DNA from: a bacterium
GTDB taxonomy: Bacteria > Pseudomonadota > Gammaproteobacteria > Burkholderiales > Burkholderiaceae_C
Reading direction: 5' to 3'
Assembly (NCBI GenBank): GCA_030824095.1
Contig: JAVBYK010000267.1
Coordinates: forward strand, 1 to 5,014
DNA: 5,014 nucleotides
The translations under genes were made by a program, and so were the position numbers. Under the pieces are notes generated by a model that saw only the letters and a program-made list of their open reading frames with translations, was not told the origin of the DNA and searched no databases. Position 1 is the first letter of the stretch. Each line of letters begins with the position of its first letter. Below are positions 1-4,610 of this stretch, piece by piece.

Positions 1-67
1 GGTCGCACCAGACCAGGGAACAGTTTTGTTGGAAGGGCGTGACGGGAATGGTGAGGTAGCGCAGCAT
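1..67 (-). CDS. MBL-fold hydrolase, YcbL / glyoxalase II-like (N-terminal fragment)
   Basis: Reading leftward from an ATG at 67 gives 22 codons before the window edge: MLRYLTIPVTPFQQNCSLVW, then C and D. The pattern I-P-V-T-x-F-x-Q-N-C-S-L-x-W-C matches the start of YcbL-type metallo-beta-lactamase-fold hydrolases, where it forms the first beta strands before the conserved DPGG turn. The zinc-binding HxHxDH motif would lie outside the window and cannot be checked. Family knowledge: these are small cytoplasmic zinc hydrolases, and Salmonella YcbL has been reported to have glyoxalase II activity, cleaving S-lactoylglutathione to lactate and glutathione. The gene is codirectional with the antiporter upstream, with a 26-nt gap, so cotranscription is possible, although it also has its own promoter-like box. 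The call rests on a short stretch; another MBL-fold subfamily is possible. Confidence 0.72.
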   Translation of the reverse strand, partial: MLRYLTIPVTPFQQNCSLVWCD

Positions 68-74
68 GGTGGGG

Positions 75-80
75 ATTGTA
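75..80 (-). promoter_or_regulatory. Candidate -10 box (TACAAT) for the MBL-fold hydrolase
   Basis: On the minus strand TACAAT is followed by exactly seven bases (CCCCACC) and then the ATG at 67. This fits five of six bases of the TATAAT consensus. A transcript starting about seven bases downstream would begin at or next to the ATG, so it would be leaderless or nearly so. No Shine-Dalgarno sequence lies in the gap. No convincing -35 hexamer is seen 16-18 bases upstream, where the end of the antiporter gene lies. Confidence 0.45.
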
Positions 81-93
81 AATTTCAGAACCG

Positions 94-1800
94 CTACACC
101 GACTCGTCCTGCGGCGCAAAACGCTGCAGCACATGCGCGGTCATGCCCTTGGCCAGTTCTTCCTCGCCAAAGAACACAGTGCCGACGGAGTCGTTGCGCA
201 GCAACTGGGACTCCACCTCGCCGTGCGTGCGCAGCACGATCTCGATGCCCGGATTCAACGTGCGGGCGATGTCGGCCACGTGGCGCACATTGACCGCGTC
301 CGGCGTGGCAATCACCAGCATGGCCGCCCGGGCGATGTGGGCCTGCACCAGCACCTCCGGGTCGGCGGCGTTGCCGGACACCGACGCCATTTGGGCCTTG
401 CGCAATTCCTCGACCAGCTCACGGTTCTGCTCCACCACCACATAGGGGATGGCCCGCACATCCAGCGCCTTGGCAATGCGCCGCCCCACCCGGCCATAGC
501 CGACCAGTACCACCTGGCCTTCGAGGTATTTGCGCTCGGTGCTCATGGGCAGCTCGGCAAACGGGTCCGGGCGCTGGTCCAGTCGGCGCGCCAGCTCCGA
601 GCGCTGCAACACCCAGCGCCGCAGCGGCTCCACACCGGCCATCAGGAAGGAGTTCGCCGCAATCGTGATCAGCACCCCGGCCAGCACCAGGCTCATGCCC
701 TCCGCCGGCAACAGGCCCAGCGAGACGCCCAGACCGGCCAGGATGATGGAGAACTCCCCAATTTGCCCCAGGCTGGCCGCAATCGACAGGGCCGTCTTCA
801 GCGGGTAGCGCAGGACCACCACCACGGCCAGCGCAGCCAGCGCGTTACCCAGCATGATGATGGTCACCGCCCCCAGCACGCGCAAGGGCTGGTCGACCAG
901 CACCATGGGATCCACCACCATGCCCACCGACACGAAGAACAGCACCGAGAACGCGTCGCGCAGCGGCAGCGTCTCTTCGGCCGCGCGGTGGCTGAACTCG
1001 GACTCGCGCATCACGGTGCCGGCAAAGAAGGCGCCCAGCGCAAACGACACGCTGAACAGTGCCGAGGCGCCATAGGCGATGCCGATGGCGCTGGCAACCA
1101 CGCTCAAGGTAAACAGCTCGCGCGAGCCGGTGCGCGCCACCTGCCACAGCAGCCAGGGCAGGGCCCGGCGCCCGACCACCAGCATCAGTGCAATGAAGGC
1201 CGAGACCTGCAGCAGGGTCTGCCCAATGCTCACCCACAGGGGCTTGGCACCCACCAGCGGCGCGGCCGACCCGCCCAGCACGCCCGCCAGCGGTGGCAGC
1301 AACACCAGGACCAGCACCGTGACCAGATCCTGAACCACCAGCCAGCCCACCGCGATGCGCCCGTTCATGGTGTTGAGCTGGCCCCGCGCCTCCAGCGACT
1401 TGAGCAGCACCACGGTGCTGGCGCAGGCCATTGACACGCCAAAAACCAGGGCGCCGCCCAGGCTCCAGCCCCACCACCCGGCCAGGGCCGCGCCCAGCAG
1501 CGTGACACTGCCCATCTGCACCACCGCACCCGACACCGCGATCCGCTTGACCGCCAGTAGGTCATCGGACGAAAAGTGCAGCCCGACGCCAAACATCAGC
1601 AGCATGATGCCGATCTCGGATAGCTGGGAAGCGATCTGCACATCGGCCACAAAACCGGGGGTGGCCGGGCCGATCAGGATGCCTGCCAGCAGGTAGCCCA
1701 CCAGGGCCGGCACGCGGATGCGCTCCGCCAAAAAACCCAGGACGAGGGCCGCGCCGAAAGCGGCAACCAGGGTGGTGATCAGGGAAATATTGTGGTCCAT
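94..1800 (-). CDS. ybaL: YbaL/KefB-type CPA2 cation:proton antiporter with NAD-binding (RCK/TrkA-N) domain
   Basis: Inner-membrane monovalent cation (probably K+):H+ antiporter of 568 residues, close to the length of E. coli YbaL (558). Residues 5-390 are a series of hydrophobic helices forming the Na_H_exchanger domain. YbaL-like landmarks are VGYLLAGILIGPATPGFVAD (34-53), LMFGVGLHFS (68-77), Q157-D158 in the ion-pathway helix, TGSRELFTLSV (224-234), SFALGAFFAG (252-261) and LPLRDAFSVLFFVSVGM (278-294). Residues 428-545 are a Rossmann regulatory domain with GYGRVG (434-439), an acidic residue ending strand two (E457) and GNAADPEVL (477-485). No TrkA-C domain follows, as in YbaL. I chose the ATG at 1800 because the protein then begins MDHNISLITT, aligning with the YbaL start; the same frame is open to an ATG at 1932, but those 44 extra residues are polar, unlike the family, and would overlap mlaF. 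No Shine-Dalgarno is evident. Substrate and gating are inferred from the family. Confidence 0.93.
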   Translation of the reverse strand: MDHNISLITTLVAAFGAALVLGFLAERIRVPALVGYLLAGILIGPATPGFVADVQIASQLSEIGIMLLMFGVGLHFSSDDLLAVKRIAVSGAVVQMGSVTLLGAALAGWWGWSLGGALVFGVSMACASTVVLLKSLEARGQLNTMNGRIAVGWLVVQDLVTVLVLVLLPPLAGVLGGSAAPLVGAKPLWVSIGQTLLQVSAFIALMLVVGRRALPWLLWQVARTGSRELFTLSVVASAIGIAYGASALFSVSFALGAFFAGTVMRESEFSHRAAEETLPLRDAFSVLFFVSVGMVVDPMVLVDQPLRVLGAVTIIMLGNALAALAVVVVLRYPLKTALSIAASLGQIGEFSIILAGLGVSLGLLPAEGMSLVLAGVLITIAANSFLMAGVEPLRRWVLQRSELARRLDQRPDPFAELPMSTERKYLEGQVVLVGYGRVGRRIAKALDVRAIPYVVVEQNRELVEELRKAQMASVSGNAADPEVLVQAHIARAAMLVIATPDAVNVRHVADIARTLNPGIEIVLRTHGEVESQLLRNDSVGTVFFGEEELAKGMTAHVLQRFAPQDESV

Positions 1801-1825
1801 GGGGATTCGGTTTGGCAGACAGCCG

Positions 1826-1831
1826 AGCATA
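1826..1831 (-). promoter_or_regulatory. Candidate -10 box (TATGCT) for the antiporter gene
   Basis: On the minus strand TATGCT lies 25 bases before the ATG at 1800, which would give a leader of roughly 18-20 bases. It is the best TATAAT-like hexamer in this part of the divergent region. The -35 side is poor: only a T-rich stretch (CGTTTT with a 16-base spacer). This is a weak prediction from pattern alone. Confidence 0.25.
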
Positions 1832-1865
1832 GACGCTGCGCGCAACGAAAACGCGGCGAATCCCC

Positions 1866-1871
1866 TATCAT
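1866..1871 (+). promoter_or_regulatory. Candidate -10 box (TATCAT) for the mlaF-like gene
   Basis: TATCAT matches five of six bases of TATAAT and would start a transcript near 1878, giving a leader of about 27 bases before the ATG at 1905. The -35 region, around 1843-1848, does not resemble TTGACA. It would overlap the -35 region of the leftward candidate promoter, so the two divergent promoters would sit back to back and could compete or share a regulator. That arrangement is an inference. Confidence 0.3.
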
Positions 1872-1877
1872 TGGAGC

Positions 1878-1894
1878 GCCGCAAGCAGTGCGGC
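1878..1894. repeat. Perfect 6-bp inverted repeat in the mlaF-like leader
   Basis: GCCGCA (1878-1883) and TGCGGC (1889-1894) are exact reverse complements around a five-base loop AGCAG. The element ends ten bases before the ATG at 1905 and begins at the predicted transcription start. As RNA it could form a short GC-rich hairpin at the 5' end of the message; as DNA it could be a small operator. Hairpins this short also arise by chance in GC-rich DNA, so function is unproven. Confidence 0.35.
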
Positions 1895-1904
1895 TTCTGA
1901 ATCC

Positions 1905-2738
1905 ATGGCCGATACCCCAACCTCCACGTCACTTGTCGAATTCCGCAACCTGCGTTTCAGCTACGGGGACCACTGCGTGCTCGATGGCATTGACTTTTCC
2001 ATTCCCCGGGGCAAGGTCACCGCAGTGATCGGCCCCATGGGAGCCGGCAAGACCACCGCGCTGCGCCTGATGGGCGGCGAGCAACGGGCCCAAATGGGCG
2101 CCATGTTGTTTGACGGCCAGGATGTGGGCCAGATGAACCACACACAGCTTTACGCCGCGCGCCGGCGCATGGGCATGCTGTTCCAGTTTGGCGCGCTGTT
2201 TGCCGACCTGAGCGTGTTTGACAACGTGGCCTTTCCGCTGCGCGAGCACACCGACCTGCCCGAGCCGCTGATCCGCGACATCGTGCTGATGAAACTCAAT
2301 GCCGTGGGCCTGCGCGGTGCACGCGACCTGTTCCCCAGCGAAGTCTCCGGCGGCATGGCCCGGCGCATTGCGCTGGCCCGCGCGATTGCGCTGGACCCCG
2401 AACTGGTGATGTACGACGAGCCGTTCTCCGGCCTGGACCCGATCTCGCTGAAGACCGCGGCGCGCCTGATCCGCCAGCTCAACGACTCCATGGGTCTGAC
2501 CAGCGTGTTTGTCTCGCACGAACTCAAGCACACGCTGGAGATTGCCGACCACGTGATCGTGCTGGCCAACGGCAAGCTGGCCATGGAGGGCACGCCGGAT
2601 GCGGTGCGCAACAGCACCGACCCCATGGTCTACCAGTATGTGCACGCTCGCCCGGATGGCCCGGTACGCTTTCACCTTCCCGGTGCTGCCGTGGATGAGG
2701 ACTTCGGGCTGGCGCCCCATTTTGGTAACGCCAGGTAA
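1905..2738 (+). CDS. mlaF: MlaF-like ABC transporter ATP-binding protein (phospholipid transport)
   Basis: Cytoplasmic ATPase, 277 residues (E. coli MlaF has 269). In the MlaFEDB complex it powers phospholipid movement between the inner membrane and the periplasmic carrier, maintaining outer-membrane asymmetry. A complete ATPase core is visible: A-loop Y20, Walker A GPMGAGKTT (43-51), Q-loop Q94 within FQFGALFADLSVFDNVAFPL (93-112), signature SGGMARR (148-154), Walker B LVMYDE (167-172), D-loop SGLD (175-178) and switch histidine H205. SGGMARR, the FQxGALF...FDNVAFPLREHT block, MKLNAVGLRGA and a C-terminal tail containing DGPVRF are specific to the MlaF type rather than to ABC ATPases in general. 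The ATG at 1905 is the first possible start in frame; no Shine-Dalgarno precedes it. Unusually, no MlaE permease or MlaD gene follows, so its partners must be encoded elsewhere or this is a diverged paralogue. Confidence 0.9.
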   Translation: MADTPTSTSLVEFRNLRFSYGDHCVLDGIDFSIPRGKVTAVIGPMGAGKTTALRLMGGEQRAQMGAMLFDGQDVGQMNHTQLYAARRRMGMLFQFGALFADLSVFDNVAFPLREHTDLPEPLIRDIVLMKLNAVGLRGARDLFPSEVSGGMARRIALARAIALDPELVMYDEPFSGLDPISLKTAARLIRQLNDSMGLTSVFVSHELKHTLEIADHVIVLANGKLAMEGTPDAVRNSTDPMVYQYVHARPDGPVRFHLPGAAVDEDFGLAPHFGNAR

Positions 2739-2739
2739 A

Positions 2740-2759
2740 AGCCGGCCCGTGCCGGGGCT
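2740..2759 (+). terminator. Weak hairpin after the mlaF-like gene, possible terminator
   Basis: Starting two bases after the stop codon, CCGGC (2742-2746) pairs with GCCGG (2751-2755) around a CCGT loop. The outer AG (2740-2741) and CT (2758-2759) can pair across a two-base bulge. There is an A run before it but no T run after it, so it lacks the second half of an intrinsic terminator. It could attenuate or stabilise the transcript rather than end it, leaving read-through into the next gene possible. Confidence 0.2.
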
Positions 2760-2804
2760 GTGGCTGGCAAGATCGACGGGCCTATCCATTCCCGAAAGAT
2801 CCCT

Positions 2805-4076
2805 ATGCTGGCAAGACAGTCACTGGCACGCACTGCAACCGCAGCAGCCCTGGCGCTGCTGTACCCCACCTTTCCGGCCGGCGCCGTTGACGCCTTTGAT
2901 CCGGCCAGCAATCTGATTGCCCTCGACACGGTGTCCATGGGTGGCACCACCTACAGCCAGGTCCGGGCGACGGTGCCCTCGTATTCCCTGCTGGGTGTGG
3001 ATGGCGGTGCACCGGGTGCCAACACCTTTGACGCCCTCACCCAGCTGCTGACGCTGGGTTCCATCGCCTACCAGGGCAGCACCTACAACAATGTCCGCGT
3101 CACCATCCATTCGTATGCGCTGCTCAGCGCCAGCACCGGCAACACAGGCGCAAGCTACGGCAACCTGGCGGGCGCCAGCCTGGGCCCGGGTGCCAGCCTG
3201 AATGGCGCTCTGCCCTTCCCGGCCGGCAACGCCTGGAACACCGACATCTCCGGTGCGGCCGTCGATGCCAACTCCGACGCGCTGATCGCCAGCATCGGCC
3301 TCACGCGCGGCCTGCACCCGGACTTTGGCTCCGGCCTGTACGACGGCGCACCGATTGGCATTCCCTACGTGGTGGTGGCCGGCAGCCAGCCCAAGGTGGC
3401 CATCACGTTCACCGACTATGGCGATGAGAGCGACCCCGGCCCCTACCCGGTGCCCGGCAATGCGCCGATTGAAGGCGCGCAGGTCAGTGGCGCAGCCTTC
3501 GGTGGCGACCGCCATGTGCTGGTCATCGACCGCGATGCCAACCGCCTCTACGAGATGGGCAATGCCTACCCGCAGGCCGATGGCAGCTGGAAGGCCAGCG
3601 GCGGCGCCGTCTTCCACCTGGACTCCAACACTGTGCGCCCCGGTGGGCAACCGGGCTGGACCAGTGCCGACGCAGCCGGCCTGCCGATCTTCCCCGGCCT
3701 GGTGCGCTATGACGAGGCCGCCAGCGGTGTCATCCGCCACGCCTTTCGCTTCACCGTGGCCAGCACCCGCCGGGCCTATGTGCCACCGGCCACGCACTGG
3801 GCCTCCAGCAACACCAGCGCCAACCTGCCTCCCATGGGCATGCGGGTGCGCCTGAAGGCCAGCTATGTGATCCCCAGCAGCTTCAGCACCGAGAGCAAAG
3901 CGATCCTGCAGGCCATGAAGACCTACGGCATGCTGGTGGCCGACAACGGCTCCAACTGGTATGTCAGCGGCGCGCCGGACGCACGCTGGAACAACGACAA
4001 GCTGGTGTCCGAGCTGGGCAGCGTCAAGGGCTCCAGTTTCGAGGTGGTGCGCATGGATGGGCTGGTCACGCCCTGA
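2805..4076 (+). CDS. Secreted protein of unknown function with N-terminal repeat pair
   Basis: 423 residues, function not recognised. Residues 1-27 look like a Sec signal peptide: basic start (MLARQSLART), hydrophobic stretch (ATAAALALL), and an A25-G26-A27 cleavage site, so the product should be periplasmic or released. No lipobox cysteine is present; indeed I see no cysteine in the protein. Residues 31-66 and 75-110 are two diverged copies of one beta-rich unit; 111-137 is a Gly/Ala/Ser linker; 138-423 looks like one large domain. Its notable patches are WNTD (144-147), LHPDFGSG (170-177), DESDPGPYPVP (207-217), DRHVLVIDRD (235-244), GWTSADAAGLPIFPGLVRYD (284-303), LPPMGMRVRLKA (341-352) and YGMLVADNGSNWYVSGAPD (374-392). 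From memory, similar strings recur in unannotated secreted proteins of other bacteria; I know no assigned function. I prefer the ATG at 2805, which puts the signal peptide at the terminus and has a weak GAAAGA ribosome site five bases before it, over the in-frame GTG at 2760. Confidence 0.8.
   Translation: MLARQSLARTATAAALALLYPTFPAGAVDAFDPASNLIALDTVSMGGTTYSQVRATVPSYSLLGVDGGAPGANTFDALTQLLTLGSIAYQGSTYNNVRVTIHSYALLSASTGNTGASYGNLAGASLGPGASLNGALPFPAGNAWNTDISGAAVDANSDALIASIGLTRGLHPDFGSGLYDGAPIGIPYVVVAGSQPKVAITFTDYGDESDPGPYPVPGNAPIEGAQVSGAAFGGDRHVLVIDRDANRLYEMGNAYPQADGSWKASGGAVFHLDSNTVRPGGQPGWTSADAAGLPIFPGLVRYDEAASGVIRHAFRFTVASTRRAYVPPATHWASSNTSANLPPMGMRVRLKASYVIPSSFSTESKAILQAMKTYGMLVADNGSNWYVSGAPDARWNNDKLVSELGSVKGSSFEVVRMDGLVTP
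2895..3134 (+). repeat. Two-copy 36-residue repeat encoded within the secreted protein
   Basis: Copy one spans 2895-3002 (residues 31-66) and copy two 3027-3134 (residues 75-110), separated by an eight-residue GAPGANT-type spacer. Aligned without gaps, 14 of 36 positions are identical, including the initial FD, two leucines, the G-x-T-Y-x-x-V-R core, a threonine, and S-Y-x-L-L at the end. Hydrophobic residues alternate at many other positions, suggesting beta strands. The pattern L-x-x-V-x-x-x-G-x-x-Y-x-x-V-x-x-T resembles short repeats I recall at the N-termini of other betaproteobacterial exported proteins. The copies have diverged well beyond a recent duplication. Confidence 0.7.
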
Positions 4077-4081
4077 TGCGC

Positions 4082-4087
4082 TAAAGT
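4082..4087 (+). promoter_or_regulatory. Candidate -10 box (TAAAGT) for the thioesterase gene
   Basis: TAAAGT lies just after the stop codon of the secreted-protein gene and is followed by exactly seven bases (CCGCCCC) and the ATG at 4095. The spacing and the C-rich gap are the same as at the hydrolase gene at the left edge. A transcript from here would be leaderless or nearly so, and no Shine-Dalgarno sequence precedes the ATG. There is no good -35 hexamer, so the call relies on position and on the parallel case. Confidence 0.35.
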
Positions 4088-4094
4088 CCGCCCC

Positions 4095-4601
4095 ATGCAA
4101 ACCCCCACCCACGAACTCAGCATGACCGTGCTGATGACCCCGGACATGGCCAACTTTGCCGGCAACGTGCATGGCGGCACCGTGTTGAAGTTTCTCGACC
4201 AGGTGGCCTATGCCTGTGCCAGCCGCTACGCCGCGCGCTATGTGGTCACGGTCAGCGTGGACCAGGTCATGTTTCGCCAACCCATCCATGTGGGAGAACT
4301 GGTGACCTTCATGGCCAGCGTCAACCACACGGGAACCTCGTCGATGGAGGTGGGCATCAAGGTGGTTGCAGAAAACATCCGCAGCCAGCAAAAGCGCCAC
4401 GTCAACAGCTGCTTCTTCACGATGGTGGCGGTGGACGATGACCGCCACCCGGTGGCTGTGCCGCCGCTGCAGCCTGCCACCGACGATGCCCGCCGGCGCT
4501 ACGAGCAGGCCGGCCTGCGCAAGAAGCTGCGCCAGGAGCTGGAGAGCCGCCTCCAGGCCATCAAGACGACCGGCACTACCGGCCTGCCACCGCAGCCCTG
4601 A
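4095..4601 (+). CDS. Acyl-CoA thioesterase, single hotdog domain (YciA/YkhA/ACOT7-like)
   Basis: Cytoplasmic enzyme of 168 residues expected to hydrolyse acyl-CoA to free fatty acid and CoA. The N-terminal block FAGNVHGGTVLKFLDQVAY (21-39) is the hotdog signature of this family. It holds both residues that act in the two halves of mammalian ACOT7: the Asn of GNVHGG (N24) and the Asp of the following helix (D35). Further family features are VVTVSVDQVMFRQPIHVGEL (50-69) and the TGTSSMEVG strand (79-87). Proteins with one hotdog per chain must dimerise to build active sites and commonly form hexamers. Residues 130-168 form a charged tail, helix-forming to about 155 (RRRYEQAGLRKKLRQELESR). The ATG at 4095 places the hotdog at the usual distance from the start. 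It begins 18 bases after the secreted-protein gene. Chain-length preference cannot be read from the sequence. Confidence 0.9.
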   Translation: MQTPTHELSMTVLMTPDMANFAGNVHGGTVLKFLDQVAYACASRYAARYVVTVSVDQVMFRQPIHVGELVTFMASVNHTGTSSMEVGIKVVAENIRSQQKRHVNSCFFTMVAVDDDRHPVAVPPLQPATDDARRRYEQAGLRKKLRQELESRLQAIKTTGTTGLPPQP

Positions 4602-4610
4602 GCGTTGCCG

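Noticed and set aside
133..1434. Open frame of 433 codons on the plus strand, antisense to the antiporter gene
   Set aside because: The translation is a His/Gln/Arg-rich low-complexity sequence, a mirror of hydrophobic codons on the other strand. The minus-strand antiporter is unmistakable.
1801..1932. N-terminal extension of the antiporter to an upstream ATG at 1932
   Set aside because: The 44 extra residues are unlike the family, would overlap the start of the mlaF-like gene and would remove the intergenic promoter region. The ATG at 1800 aligns with YbaL.
1929..2789. Open frame of 286 codons on the minus strand, antisense to the mlaF-like gene
   Set aside because: The plus-strand ATPase has every ABC motif. 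The antisense product has no family features.
2760..2804. Alternative GTG start 15 codons upstream for the secreted protein
   Set aside because: It would place a polar stretch (MAGKIDGPIHSRKIP) before an otherwise standard signal peptide. It also begins inside the hairpin-adjacent sequence with no ribosome site.
2895..3134. Repeat region as a mobile element or microsatellite
   Set aside because: The two copies are similar only at protein level, with 14 of 36 residues identical and no target duplication or terminal inverted repeats. They are old protein repeats.
2820..4448. Open frame of 542 codons on the minus strand, antisense to the secreted protein and thioesterase genes
   Set aside because: It is rich in His, Gly, Ala and Val with no recognisable domain, and it lies opposite two genes with clear protein features. 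Long antisense frames are expected in GC-rich DNA.
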